A stretch of DNA of 64,000 nucleotides from Rhizomys pruinosus (GCA_009823505.1 VZQC01013995.1:649934-713933); one strand, 5' to 3'. Shown: positions 10,827 through 21,603, numbered from the stretch's first letter. The notes: generated by a model from the sequence alone, not told the origin. Translations and numbers: made by a program.

Positions 10827-12955
10827 CACTGCAGCTTGGCCCCTTCTTCGTCTTCTTTCAAGATGTCCCAGCCTTTCCCTTTCTTTCCCCGCTTGCTTTT
10901 CCTGTAGTGAGGCCAGGCCTGTAGCCTGTCACCCATTTATCAATGCATTGGAACTGTAACTCGGGTATTGATCTGTGTTTGTTGGTTTTTTTCCTGTAAA
11001 CTCAGGCTGTAAAGGTTTCATTAGCCTGCCTCACAGTCATTACATCAAGTAATAGGAAGCATCCATCTTCCTCGGCCTTCACGCCTGCACCCAATGGAGA
11101 TCGGTCTGGAGAGCGTTAATCAAGCTATGAAAATCATTGGCAGCTCATTCCTTTATGATGAAAAAGCTGGTTTGCAGCCTCGCTGGGTAGCAGAGGCCTG
11201 ACACCTTAGATACCTACAGCAATTATGGACTGTGTGATTCCCTGCATAGGAAGTCTATTCTTTGCCTAATGCCTGTATGCAAATCTCATTCTTTGCTTTA
11301 ATGTGATTCCCTGAGTTGTGTGCAGTAAGAAAAAAACATGGATAAGGCTGGGCTTCTCTGCAGAACTGTGAGTAGAAGGGAGAACTGTCAGTTACTTTCT
11401 ATGAGACCTGCTAACACAAGGCCTGTGCAGAGGTGGCAAAGTCCCACAGTGCATCATCTTTCACCCTAGATAGCTACTTTGGAAGGGTAACAAAATAGCC
11501 AACTACATGCAACGATTTCCTGTATACCAATTGTGTACGGTGTAGAATGAGTACTTGAGGAAGGGGATTTGGAACAAGTACAACTGGAGTGTAGAAGTGG
11601 TAAGATGGAGAAAGACTTTCAAGCATGGAGTGGTGGGGAGATGGGCAGCTTGGTCTCAGTGCATGATCCCCGAACCAGCAGTATCAGCGCAACCTAGTCT
11701 GTTGCAGAGAATTTCTCCTGGGGGGTACCCATGCATGTAGTGTCCCATCCTGCTTCTGCCTCTGGTTCCCCGGTTACTAGGCAAAGCAATGAGCACATTC
11801 TTCAATCTTAGTTTCAGGAAAGACTAGAGAATTTGTTAGACTTGCCTACAAAGTGAATGGAGACAGCATCTCTTACATAAGGAGCAGTGATTCTCCTTTC
11901 CCAACATGGCTGCCTAGAGACTTGGCATGAATTCTGTGTCCTCCACCCATGATGACAAAATGGTGAGAGACCCCCCCCCAGCCCCATGTGGCGGGATTTT
12001 TATATGCCCCTGGCCCCAATATGGCACCAGTGATGTTTCTCGTGAGCGTGGAGCAGGGGAGGGGGGATCCCCACCAGCATCGTGGGAACCAGCTTTATGA
12101 GAACCTCGCTGCAGGCTCAGCTTTGACCTTAGCCCTTCCCTCTAAGTAGACCAGGCTCCATCCTTGTAGTTCAGAACTTGTCTGATGATAAATCCATTTC
12201 AAAGAAAATATATTTTATCCCACACCTAGGAACTCATGAGAAACCCAGTTCTTGATCTCTATGGTAGACCTATTGAGTCAGAGAGGCTCATTGAGGTGAG
12301 ATCCATCATACAGTCTATGTTCCAAGAGGCCATACCGACCCTCTACCTTAAACTTATAAGGTAGGACCCAGTAAGTAAAAGATCCATGTCTGAAAGAACA
12401 AACAGGAAAGTGGAAAACAAAGTGCGCTAAGACTGGTGCTCTGAACATCACCAGGCAGCTGTTGTACAGTTTGGATTTCACAGAGGGGATGCACTGGTTC
12501 CAGAGCAGCAGAAAATTGTTGTGTGCACAGTCAGACCTTACCTTAGGCTGGGAATCCACAGGCTTGGAGGTATAAGTTTTGTGCTTACCATGTATCACTG
12601 GCTCTCTACTTCTGCTTTTTCATTTGGGAAAGTAAAATGAGAATAATCAGGTCTCCTATCCTGAGCCTGTTGACCTTCCATATCCACTGGTTCTGCACCC
12701 ATGACCAATGTAAAGTAGCTGAGGAAGAAATTGGGCCTGTATTGAACATGTATAGACATTTAAAGTCATTATTCTCCAGACAGTTCACTTCAACCAGTAC
12801 TTACCTAGCATTTGCAATTTATTAGGAATCATAAATAATCCAGAGACTCATAAGCAATCTGGTTCTTTGCAGATACTATGCCATTTTATGTGAGAGACTT
12901 GAGCAAATCCTGGAACCAATTCCCTGCAAATATTGAGGGACAACTGTGTAAGACA
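10827..12955. other. Unique sequence, one candidate conserved stretch
   Basis: About 2.1 kb without a recognised repeat. The segment 11090-11330 ('gagcgttaatcaagctatg' to an octamer ATGCAAAT at 11278-11285 and 'gctttaatgtgattccc') is a low-confidence candidate for constrained non-coding sequence. A C-run is near 11973-11980. No exon is supported. Confidence 0.4.
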
Positions 12956-13020
12956 ATACAGGGGAAGCCTCCAAAACAGTGTCTGGCACAGAGTGAGTGC
13001 TTAGTAAATGTCAGCTCTGA
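12956..13020 (+). mobile_element. MIR 3'-end relic
   Basis: 'gtgtctggcacagagtgagt' followed by 'gcttagtaaatgtcagct' matches the well-known MIR tail wording. Confidence 0.5.
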
Positions 13021-13194
13021 GCGCCATTCACACAGCATGCGTTCCAGTTGCACACAGGCATAAAAGACTTGGGAAGTACAGAGCAGAAACAATGAGCCAA
13101 CGGGAAGAATGTACACAATGTTATGTTAATGGAGCAGAAGAGAGTCCCAAACACCCAAAATGAAGCTAAACAAACAATGCAACAAGAAATGGAT

Positions 13195-14130
13195 TGTCAT
13201 CCAATCAAAGATTCATTTATTTCCTTACTCATTCAACCTATGCTGAATAAACTGCAAGAGGAGTGCATTATACACCTCGGAAAATGAAGAGATGCTGGGA
13301 GCGGCAGTCAGTGAGACTCTAAGATCCAAGAACGGCAAGCACTAATACCAGGGAGAACTGCAATGGCAGGGCAGGCCCAGGAATTGATGGGGAGAGAGGG
13401 GAGACAGCTGGGGCAGTGCAGAGGCTTGGCTTCCTAGAGCAGCTGGAAACTAAGAGTGGAGAAGCGTGTGGAGGAGTTAACCTGTGGGGGAAGGAGTACC
13501 AGGTGGGCACCGTAGGCACAAAGGGACAGCATGGAGCACTGATAAAGTGAAAGTGTGGCAGCCAGGGTGGGGGTCAAAGTGTGCACTGTGGCCAGGCAGT
13601 GATGGCGTTGGGGAAGATGCACCTGCAGATGCATCCTCGTGATCTTACAGGCCACATGCATCATCAGGGGGAGGAGTTAAACCAGACGAGTAAACCACTT
13701 ATGCTTTAGTGCTTTGTCTGGAGCCAGGTGGAGGTTAAACTTCAAAAGACCAGTACTGGGAGCTGAGAACCCAGCTAAAAAGTAGAGCCCAGGCCTCCCA
13801 GCTGATCCCCAAGGCTCCATTCCTTTCTGACTTGCATAGGAAATGACGCTTTATCAGATACCAAGATGCAAACAGATCAGTCTTCCTTGCTATCCTGGCA
13901 AGGAACAGCCAGCCAGATCCAGGGGGAAGGAAAGCTCAGGAGAGGGGTCAGCTTTAGAATACTGGAGAGCCACATAGTTTGTGAAAGCAAGGCATAGGAG
14001 AGTCAGCCAAGGGCAGGTCCTATCTGGTAGAGTTTGGATTTTCTTCTGAGAATATTACAAATATCTCACAGGGTTTTATTTACTAAGGGGGCGTGTGTGA
14101 GGCTATTGTTCTCCAAAGATCACTACTGCT
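13195..14130 (+). mobile_element. L2 relic, discontinuous
   Basis: The order of blocks follows the L2 3' region: 'ttcatttatttccttactca' with 'ttcaacctatgctgaataaa', then 'ggcttcctagagcagctgg', 'taagagtggagaagcgtg', and much later 'cagccaagggcaggtcctat' with 'gtagagtttggattttcttc'. The intervening sequence is too diverged to align by eye. Open frames within it (13319-13519, 13434-13664 minus) are chance. Confidence 0.4.
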
Positions 14131-14357
14131 ACTCTGTGTTTGGTGAAGGTTGTAAGGACTTCAGGGGGGGGACATATCTCAGTGCTCTGGATTAGGGTGG
14201 GGGCAACTGGGACCAGCTTGATATCAGCCTTGAATATAAGAAAGGCTGGGAAATGTGAGCAGTAGCTTAGAGACATCTTTAGTTCTCTGACTCCTTAAGA
14301 TAAGCCTGGCATCCCTATTTCCCAGATAAAGAAAGATAAGTGGGGAATACCTGAGCA
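14131..14357. other. Short unique gap
   Basis: No repeat or gene is recognised between the L2 relic and the SINE target site. A G-run lies at 14164-14170. Confidence 0.4.
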
Positions 14358-14372
14358 GAAAGATTTAAACAT

Positions 14373-14600
14373 AGAGGGTGGAGAGATGGCTCAGTGATTA
14401 AGAGCACTGGCTGCTCTTGCAGAGAATCTGAGTTTGATTCCCAGAACCCACATGAGGGCTAAAAACCATCCATAAGTCCAGTTCCAAGGGATCTGAGACC
14501 ATCTTCTGATCTCTGTGGTCATTGCAAGACACAGGTCCACTTACATATTTGCAGGCCATACACTCATATACAGAAAATAAAAATAATAAAATATTTTTAA
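14373..14600 (+). mobile_element. B2/B3-superfamily SINE, plus strand, with TSD
   Basis: The head 'gggtggagagatggctcag' has an A-box-like segment, followed by 'gctgctcttgcagagaatct', a mutated B box ('gagtttgattcccag') and an A-rich tail. A 12-bp target duplication with one mismatch flanks it (14358-14369 'gaaagatttaaa' and 14601-14612 'gaaagattcaaa'). It lacks the internal duplication of the younger copies and is moderately diverged. Confidence 0.85.
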
Positions 14601-14612
14601 GAAAGATTCAAA

Positions 14613-14919
14613 TGTAGAAGTCAGTGAGAAAAAGATTGGAAATGAGGGACTGAGGAAGGCCTAATCAAAATGAAGGGTATATGAAAACATTATAGGAAAA
14701 CTTGTAATCTTGCAGCCCAACTAACAAATGTAATCAGAGAGGATAGTAGAACACACATGATAGGAAAGAAAAAGGAGGAATACTCTGAGTTACAGATTTA
14801 AGTTAGGATGGGAGCAGGGTTATAGGTAGGGAGGGGAGAGGAGGAAGCAGGGAATGGGTTAGCCCAAACCAAGATTGTAGGAATACAACTTATGGAAATC
14901 CACAAGTTTGTAAGTTAAT
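14613..14919. other. Unique purine-rich sequence
   Basis: About 300 bp, purine-rich ('agggaggggagaggaggaag' near 14828). No family or gene is recognised. Confidence 0.45.
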
Positions 14920-15165
14920 CAAATAATGTTTTTAATTTATTTTTTAATACATATTTTGTACAAGATTATCAAATCTAGACCCGTGTTCCCCACCCTATGC
15001 CCCCACCCCACTAGAGCTCAAGTATTCTGCCAAACATGCTTTTCATCTCTTTCTCGGTCTTTCTTCATATTCTCCATGGGGAAGTTGACTGTTTTGAGCA
15101 GAAGTTCACTGTTTCAGTCAGTTTTTTGATGCAGTCCTTTCTGTTGCTGTTTCCAATATGCATCA
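14920..15165 (-). mobile_element. L1 3'UTR fragment, minus strand
   Basis: It shares wording with the L1 3' end at 19184-19330: here 'gttcactgtttcagtcagtt', 'ttgatgcagtcctttctgtt' and 'aatatgcatca'; there 'ttcaccatttcagtccgttt', 'tgatgcagtctttctcttgt' and 'actatgcatc'. Since that copy continues into an ORF2 tail, this is assigned to the same L1 3'UTR. The frame at 15036-15308 crossing it is low-complexity translation. Confidence 0.55.
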
Positions 15166-15166
15166 N
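15166..15166. other. Single ambiguous base (N)
   Basis: The only N in the window lies exactly at the left edge of a long (GGA)n tract. This suggests a base-calling or assembly problem in the repeat. Confidence 0.95.
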
Positions 15167-15195
15167 AGGAAGGGGAGGAGGAGGAGGAGGAGAAG

Positions 15196-15230
<35 letters not shown>

Positions 15231-15280
15231 GGAGGAGGAGGAGGAGGAGGAGGAGAAGGAGGAGGAGGAGGAGGGGGGGG
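15167..15280 (+). repeat. (GGA)n / (GAGGAA)n polypurine microsatellite
   Basis: About 114 bp of GGA units with occasional GAA interruptions ends in an eight-G run. It abuts the L1 3'UTR fragment, where rodent L1s carry polypurine tracts, so it probably grew from one. GGA repeats can form G-quadruplexes and triplex DNA. Frames across it translate as poly-Gly, poly-Arg or poly-Pro and are not genes. Confidence 0.9.
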
Positions 15281-15740
15281 TTTCTGTATCCGAAGCAGCA
15301 TGAGGTGAATTCTATCCCCCTCAAAGATACATTCAAAACCTGAACCTTGAAACATGTGACCTAATTGAAAGCAGATATTTTGCATATTAAAGGAGGTTAA
15401 GATGAAGTTATGTTAGACCAGAGTGTGTCCCAAATCTAATATGACTGGTACGTTTATAAGAAGAAGGGAATGTAGATGTGGAGACATAGATGCACAGCCC
15501 AGACAAAAGCACAGGCAGGAGTGACTCTACAAGCCAAGAAATCCAAGTACATCGCCATCACAAGAGGCAGGGGGAGAGCACTCCCTGGGGACTGGAGCGC
15601 ATGTCCTGCTGACCCCTTCATTTGCTACACCTCACCTTTAAGACTGTGAGGAATAAATTGTTATTAAAGCCACTCCCAGGTTGGGATTGTTTGTTGTGGC
15701 CTCCCTAGAAAAGGAATACTTGGCTTTAGCCTAACCAGAG
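15281..15740 (+). mobile_element. MLT1-type (MaLR) LTR, plus strand
   Basis: Ordered landmarks match an ancient MaLR LTR: 'atacattcaaaacctgaacc', 'catgtgacctaattgaaagc', 'aatctaatatgactggtacg', 'tttataagaagaaggg', 'ctctacaagccaagaaatcc', and the polyadenylation region 'agactgtgaggaataaattg' followed by 'aaagccactcccagg'. It starts directly after the (GGA)n tract, so its 5' end may be truncated. It is non-coding. Confidence 0.6.
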
Positions 15741-16267
15741 CCCTGCCTCCTTTGCCCGATACTTGGTTCATTGTTGCCTACACTGCGGGGCAGAGCAGCA
15801 GGTTCTCAACAACAGACTGATCAGAGGTGACGTGTAGAGGCAGGGAGGGGAGGGTTCACTGGGCCTCCTCTTTGTGCCGCGCCTGGCTCATCTACCTGTC
15901 TGAGCTTCAACCCTGCCCACCCGAGGCCCTCCTGGTGATGAGGCCTCTCTCCCAGGGTCAGCATCATGGGGGGCACACTCACATCCCTGGGTGAGGCTAA
16001 GGGATCTGCTCTGGGCACTGGGGTCTGTGCCAGTTACGTTATGGAATATTTCCCTTCACCCTTAATGACTGTACAGTCAGTAAAGAGGCAGCTGCAATGG
16101 TACACACAGGGCTCTGGTAAACAAGGAATATTTGAAGTTCAGTTCAAATATAGATGGAGTGTTAGTGGCTCATGGTTTGGGGTTTCAGCACCCATGGCAG
16201 ACTGATGTCACTCTTACCTTGTTTAGGTTAGACTCTTAGAGTCTGGAGCTATGGAGTCTCCTGGAGA
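15741..16267. other. Unique sequence, nothing recognised
   Basis: This GC-richer stretch lies between the MLT1-type LTR and the solo LTR. Frames at 15821-16018 (minus) and 15966-16205 (plus) have no recognisable domain. Confidence 0.45.
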
Positions 16268-16273
16268 GGTCAG

Positions 16274-16961
16274 TGTAGGAAGATCCAGTTTGAACTGGGG
16301 GCTAGTTCTCAGCTAGCACCCCTCAGGGTACCATGTGGGTGGGAGTCTGGGGACTTCTCTGACTCTGCCCCAAGAAGGAGCAGACATCATGGCCCAGGTG
16401 CATGGTGCTGGGTGGGCCAGCAGTGTGCAGTGGCGTGGAATTGGGGGCCTGTGATTGGCTCTGGGAGCTGACATCATTTTTCTTACAAAAGCAGGCTGTA
16501 GGTGGCAATAAATTGAATTCTCCATTACCATCATTACAGAATATCAGGCCGTCATTTTTTATGTGCATACAGGCCGAAGCAGGCCTGAATTTCGTTCAAG
16601 TGACCAGTGGGTTGTGGACAGCAGTCCTTAGACCACCAACATGGATAGCTGGTGTGGTGAAGTGACTTGTGAATGGACATAGGCTGAAGATCGGCCATCA
16701 GCCATCAGCCTGAAATTCCTGTCCAGGGGCCAGCAGTCTTTGGGCAGGTGGAAAAAGGCATGGCCAAGGGTGGGAAATGTTCTGTTGTCCCAGGCTAAGG
16801 ACCTGAGTTGGAAGTACCTCTCAGGTCAGGTTACAGAAGTAACTGAAATGACCTCTGCGCCGAGAGGTCAGTTCCCTACAGTGGCTGCAGGGGGGTACTG
16901 TGCTCCCCTTCTCTTAGCAGGACTGCGTTGTACCTGCTCGCGGCAAAGGAAGCTTCCTGCA
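16274..16961 (+). mobile_element. Class II (ERVK-like) solo LTR, copy 1
   Basis: This 688-bp element begins TGTAGGAAGATCC and ends TTCCTGCA, so it has TG...CA termini. The flanking hexamers GGTCAG (16268-16273) and GGTCAA (16962-16967) differ at one base. A 6-bp target duplication is typical of class II (ERVK) elements. It carries AATAAA in 'gtggcaataaattg'. It is collinear end to end with the element at 34911-35597. There is no internal retroviral sequence beside it, so it is a solo LTR. Open frames over it (16313-16665, 16740-17058) are not genes. Confidence 0.75.
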
Positions 16962-16967
16962 GGTCAA

Positions 16968-17202
16968 GGTCCACACCATGTTGGCAGGATGCATTAGGCC
17001 CTAGGACCTCCAGTTGAGAACCCTTGCCCTGCCTTGGCCTGTGTATTTTCTCTTCCATCCCAGCTGGCCAATGAGAAGTCAGTTCTCAGCAGAGTGAGGT
17101 CTGTAGCTGAGCCCAGGCCCTTGGCTAACAGGGATACAGCAGAGGAGTCTGGATACTTTGGTTGATTTCTGTGGACTCTCTTCTTTAAATTAGTCCTAGT
17201 AC
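16968..17202. other. Short unique gap
   Basis: No feature is recognised between the solo LTR and the MLT2-type LTR. Confidence 0.4.
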
Positions 17203-17545
17203 TATGGTGATTAATTATATGTATCAACTTGCCTGGGACACACAGATATCTAGATATTTGGTCCAACATTATTCTGGAGGTGTCTGTGTATATTTTTGAG
17301 TGGTATTAATATTTGAACTAGTGAACTCAGCAAGGTAGACGGTCTTCCCCCTCATATGGGTGGGTCTCATCAGTTGTAGACCTGAATAGAACAAAAAGAC
17401 TGAGTAAGAAAGAATTTGCTTTCTCTACCTGACTTCACATTTAGACATTTCCTCCCTTTGGTGTTGGACTAAGAATTTAAACCATCAACTCTCCCGAGGC
17501 TCTAGCTGTCTACATACTTACTTAGTTTATAAAACTACTGAATGA
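17203..17545 (+). mobile_element. MLT2-type (ERVL) LTR, plus strand
   Basis: The order of landmarks matches MLT2: 'tggtgattaattatatgtat', 'caacttgcctggg', 'agatatttggtccaacatta', 'ttctggaggtgtctgtgtat', 'gtgggtctcatcagttg', 'cctgaatagaacaaaaagac'. The 3' end is degraded and runs into a tetranucleotide tract. This is an ancient LTR shared across placental mammals. Confidence 0.7.
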
Positions 17546-17577
17546 GTCAATGTCTCATAATTAAATGTATACAAATA

Positions 17578-17705
17578 TCTATCTAACATGTATGTATCTA
17601 TGATCTATGTATCTATGTATATAGGTTTCTATGTATGCATTTATGTATCTATGTATCTATGCATCATCTAGCTATCTCTATCCATCCAACTCTTCATACA
17701 TCTAT
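17578..17705 (+). repeat. Compound (ATCT)n/(ATGT)n microsatellite
   Basis: Imperfect tetranucleotide units (TATC, TATG, ATCC) extend for about 125 bp, following the MLT2 3' end. Confidence 0.8.
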
Positions 17706-17721
17706 AATCTTGATTCTGTTT

Positions 17722-18060
17722 TTTTTAACATTTTTTTATTGATGCTTTGTGCATTTCATACATCATTTTCCAATTCAGTTCAGGCATATGTCCCTTTCCC
17801 TTCCCTCCACCCCCACCCCATCCCAGATCATGTACTCTGCCATATCTGTCCTGCATCTTTCTCTCAGTTTTTTTCCCCATTTTTTAGCTATAAGTGATAA
17901 TCCATGAGTACAAGCATCCGTCATGTAAAACCAATTTGCAGGCTGTTGTGCCCAAACCCCCACAGCCCCACCTTCCAGCGGGGGTTGAGGGGTTGTATGT
18001 TCAATCAAGTTGATCAAATGAGTGTCCAGACTACATTGCTGTAGTTTCACCATTCACCCC
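17722..18060 (-). mobile_element. L1 3'UTR-like fragment, minus strand
   Basis: It shares 'tttttattgatgctttgtgc' and 'atttcatacat' through 'atcccagatcatgtactctg' with the fragment at 41187-41340, and CCCC-rich wording with the L1 3'UTRs at 14920 and 19184. A T-run at its left marks a reversed A-tail. The right boundary is unclear and could extend to about 18430. The open frame at 17775-18053 is not a gene. Confidence 0.5.
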
Positions 18061-19183
18061 AGTCACAGCCCTTACATTCTACCACGCCCCCTCTTCCACA
18101 GATTGTTCCCTAGGCTTAGAAAAGGGGCACAGGTGGATGAGAGGCAAAACAGTCCACTCTCTCTGGAGCTATTGTCTTGGACTCTAGTCAATTCTGGCTG
18201 TTTCCTTTCATGGGCTGACAGTTTGTCCAGGAATAACCTTTCGATCCTACTAATGAAGCACAAGCAATTAGATATATAGGTATTTAAACAGCACTAAAAG
18301 TTATGGTAGGTTACTTTGGTATAGAAACATATGTTTGGATGGTATGTTAATCCATGACTTACATTTTTTCCTGTTAAATATGACAGGGTCTTACTGTGGC
18401 TTATAACATCTCTTAACCTGTAGAGGATGTAAGCTTGTGGCATTAGCCATGGGTTATTCCTCTGAGGAGAGAGCCAATAGCCAATTAGATTTGGGATATA
18501 CAGGCATATGGCTGCCTCTGCTGCACAGTATTTCCAGGCAGGTGAGGTGTAGCTGGTGCTGACGGTGGAGTCTTGTTTGACTCAAGGAGACCTGTATTTG
18601 CTTTATTAGTTTAGTGGCCTTTGGTAACACTCTCTGGTGTTCCAGAGGCCATCTGTACACTTGCATATGTGGTCTCAATACATCTTTCCCATGTTAACGT
18701 CAGGTCTTTGGCAGCATGGCCTTATCGCCTCTCTTCTTGCAGGTATCCCAGTTTAGAGGCAAGGAGCATTTACCTTTTGTGGGGCCTTGGATCCCCTGGC
18801 CAACATCTCCCTGGTAGAATAATCCATTGCTGATGTCAGAGCTCCTGTATTGATATATTTTGCTTAAGTGCATGCTTGGGAAGCAAACTTAATTTTTATG
18901 TTAAATCCTCTTAAAGAATGCTACAAGGTGGTACTGTACAACAGAGAAATTATAGAGAACATTTATATGTGCCAATCCCAAAGTTATTGCTCTACAGATT
19001 TTATGTAAAACAAATGTGGACAACAGCAATTTATATCTCTGTTTAACTCAGATGCATTACCGTTTTTATCAGTCTGTAAACCAATGTTGTTTAATACACA
19101 CATATTTACTTTTACTAAGTCCTAAAACACCATGTATCCTGTAGACAGTGTCTAGGCAAAACTGGGTACTTTTTGAACTCACG
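18061..19183. other. Unassigned sequence, possibly more L1
   Basis: No landmark that I recognise. The first 400 bp could be a diverged continuation of the L1 3'UTR. The rest, including frames at 18454-18678 (minus) and 18621-18833 (plus), shows nothing defensible. Confidence 0.35.
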
Positions 19184-19712
19184 TCAATTAAATATGCATT
19201 AATCGAATATACACCCATGTCCCTCTCCCACCCCTCCCCCCTTCCCAATTCACCATTTCAGTCCGTTTTCTGATGCAGTCTTTCTCTTGTTGTTCTTTTA
19301 CTATGCATCCCTCTTCACGAGAAATATTTATATCTGGGTTATTGGTACTAGCATCCACATATGAGGGACACCATTTGTCGTTTGTTTTTCTGGGACTTTG
19401 TTACTTCACTTAACATAATGTCTTCTAGCTCCATCCACTTACCTGCAAAGTTCATGATGTTGTCCCTCTTTACTGCTGCATAGAACTCCATTGTATACAT
19501 GTACCACATTTTCTCTATCCACTCGTCAGTTGAGGGGCACCTGGGCTGGTTCCAGCTTTTTGCTATTGTGAACAGAGCTGCAATAAACATAGCTGTGCAT
19601 GTATCTTTGCAGTAAGATATGGCTTGTGGGTATATACCCAGGAGTGGTATGACTGGGTCAAATGGAAGGCTCATTTTGAGTCTTCTAAGGGTTCTCATAT
19701 ATACACACATAA
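19184..19712 (-). mobile_element. 5'-truncated L1, minus strand
   Basis: This holds the last ~120 codons of ORF2 followed (leftward) by a short 3'UTR. The 3'UTR side shares motifs with the fragment at 14920-15165. The 5' truncation point is near 19700, beside an AT-rich stretch. It is non-autonomous and too short to have any activity. Confidence 0.8.
19348..19710 (-). pseudogene. L1 ORF2p C-terminal fragment
   Basis: The 120-residue minus-strand frame has hallmarks of the L1 ORF2 protein C-terminus: FDPVIPLLGIYP, FIAALFTIAKSWNQP, WIEKMWYMYTMEFYAAVK and FAGKWMELEDIMLS. The full protein is about ten times longer. The endonuclease and reverse transcriptase domains are absent, so this is a dead remnant. 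The frame is intact over its length, which suggests moderate age. Its apparent start codon is not a real start; the ORF is simply cut by the 5' truncation. Confidence 0.85.
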
Positions 19713-19902
19713 TAAAATAAAATATTTAAAAATAATAACTGGAAAGAGTCTAGAGCAGTGTGCTGTGTAAGTGCTGCTGTTTGCCAGTGTTTTCCATGGA
19801 GACTAACAACAGCCTCTTGATGGGCTCCTTTCTCCTGTTCCTCTCCACTCCCATATACTACTGTCAGCTTAACCTTCTTATCCCTGATCAAAAATCCTCT
19901 TT

Positions 19903-20257
19903 ACTTATTTTTCTGTTCCTGTGATAAGACACCATGACCATGGCAACTTCTAGAAGGCACAGTTTATTTGGGTGTACGGTTCCAGAGGGACAAGAGTCCG
20001 TCATGGTGTCCATCACAGTATGGTGCGGAGGCCCGGCAGCAGGCAGCGGGAACAGGCAGCTGAGAGATCACATCTTTCTCCACACACATGAAGCAGAGAG
20101 GATAACTGGAAGGAGAACGAGGCTTTGAACTCTGAAAGCCCACATCAGTGACACACTTCCTCTAGCAAGGCCACAGCTCCTAAACGGCCTCAAGCAGCAC
20201 CACCAACTGGGGACCAAGTGTTCAAACACTTGGGGGGCCACTGCTCATTCAAACCAC
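19903..20257 (-). mobile_element. Rodent MaLR-like LTR, minus strand
   Basis: It reads 'ttatttttctgttcctgtga', 'taagacaccatgaccatggc', 'ggcacagtttatttgggtgt', then 'cacacttcctctagcaagg', 'cagcaccaccaactgggg' and 'ctgctcattcaaacc'. This is the most complete uninterrupted copy of the family in the window and serves as the guide for the interrupted copies at 621-1371 and 37760-38640. Confidence 0.6.
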
Positions 20258-20267
20258 TTCAGGGGTA

Positions 20268-20350
20268 CTGAGGGTGGGCCTCATCGGTGGAGCTCTTCCT
20301 AGGGTGGGGAAGGCTTTGCGTTTGGTTACTAGCACTGCAAAAACAAAACT
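20268..20350 (+). mobile_element. ID-element relic
   Basis: 'gggtgggcctcatcggtgga', 'gggaaggctttgcgtttggt' and 'tagcactgcaaaaacaaaac' follow ID word order with an A-rich end. Confidence 0.45.
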
Positions 20351-20479
20351 GACAAAACCCTTCCATCCTTTACAGTAGGTGTGAGTTGTGGATGACTGAT
20401 ATTTCTTGTTTGTTTATGATTCTTCTCATTCATCACAAGAAAAATGAAACTGACCATCCAGTGCCTCCTTCCCCATAGG

Positions 20480-20600
20480 TCTGAGCAACTGCTCATTGGC
20501 TTTTACCTTACTGGCTATGTTACCATGCTACTTAACTCCATTAAACCCCAGATTCTCCACATATGTAAAACATGGTACAGAAGCACTGAATGAGAGCAGA
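20480..20600 (+). mobile_element. MIR relic
   Basis: The MIR core order is visible: 'accatgctacttaactccat', 'taaaccccagattctccaca' and 'tatgtaaaacatgg'. Confidence 0.45.
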
Positions 20601-21294
20601 CATGTGAAACACACACCATGGTACTTAAGTGATGGGAACTCTGAGTTCCAGGAAGGGTCTGAAACAGTGGCCTTGCAAGTATTTGTTCATTGACCTGTAG
20701 AACACAGTCAGCTACTATGACCCAAAGCCTCCAGATGGAGCTTTCTGTCAGATGTCCCCTTTCCCCAGCCCTTTACCACACTCTTACATTCAAAGTCCTG
20801 GTCTACCCACAGACCAGATCTCAAGACATCCTGACATCCTCCCCCCACCCCTTTTGCACAGAGGGCTCTGCAAAGCATATATGAATGCCATTCATTTTTA
20901 CCCATGATGGATGCTTACTTCACGTAGAGTGGAAGCTCCCCCTTGGGTGGCCTCAGGCCTGGGATAGGCAGCTTCCTGGCTTCCCCAGAACTTCCTCCCT
21001 CCCTCACTGGCTCTTATTACACTCAGCCACACCAGACTTCTTTCTGTTTCTTAAACATGCTTAATTAACTCTTTGCTCACAGGCCTTTTGCCTGGAATGT
21101 TCTCTCAGTCTCCAAGAATACTGTCTGGGATACTGTTTCGGTTTCAGAAAGCCCTTCCCTGACTACTTCCTTTCAGACAGATCCTTGCCTCAGATTTTTT
21201 CTGTTATGGCAAATACTGATGATACGATATAATTATGCCTCTTGGCTAATTTGATCCCTCCAATACATTATATCGTTAGCTGCCTATCAAGAGC
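20601..21294. other. Unique sequence, nothing recognised
   Basis: Repeat-poor. Frames at 20690-20884 (plus) and 20708-20905 (minus) overlap on opposite strands and have no domain. Confidence 0.45.
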
Positions 21295-21364
21295 CGTATC
21301 TTTCATGAACTGAGTACAGTGCCTGGCACTTAGTTCACACTAGCTAAATAGCTGTTTACTCAAT
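21295..21364 (+). mobile_element. MIR 3'-end relic
   Basis: 'acagtgcctggcacttagtt' followed by 'cacactagctaaatagctgt' matches the MIR tail. The adjoining SINE inserted at its end. Confidence 0.5.
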
Positions 21365-21381
21365 AAGTTGTTATGTTTTTA

Positions 21382-21586
21382 AAATATTTTATTATTTATG
21401 TTTTATGTGTATGGTTGCCCTTGTGTTGTGCAATGTCCACAAAGGTCAGAAGAGGGCGCTGGTTCAGATTCCTTGGAACTGGAGTTATGGATGGTTGATA
21501 GCTATCATGTGGGTGCTGGGAACCAAACCCAGGTCCTCTGCAAGAGCAGTCAGTGCTCCTAACTGCTGAGTCATCTCTCCAGCCCC
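21382..21586 (-). mobile_element. B2/B3-superfamily SINE, minus strand, with TSD
   Basis: It ends 'gagtcatctctccagcccc', the reversed head, and lacks the internal duplication. A 17-bp target duplication with two mismatches flanks it (21365-21381 and 21587-21603, 'aagttgttatgttttta'-like). It contains 'tcagaagagggcgc' (21446-21459), which resembles the CTCF core motif. Confidence 0.85.
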
Positions 21587-21603
21587 AAGTTCTTATGGTT
21601 TTA

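Noticed and set aside
15036..15385. Glycine-, arginine- or proline-rich frames
   Set aside because: Translations of the (GGA)n tract, one of them crossing an ambiguous base.
16274..16961. Possible promoter and first exon of a gene
   Set aside because: The TATA-like and AATAAA signals belong to a solo LTR with target duplications; a second copy elsewhere in the window shows it is a dispersed repeat.
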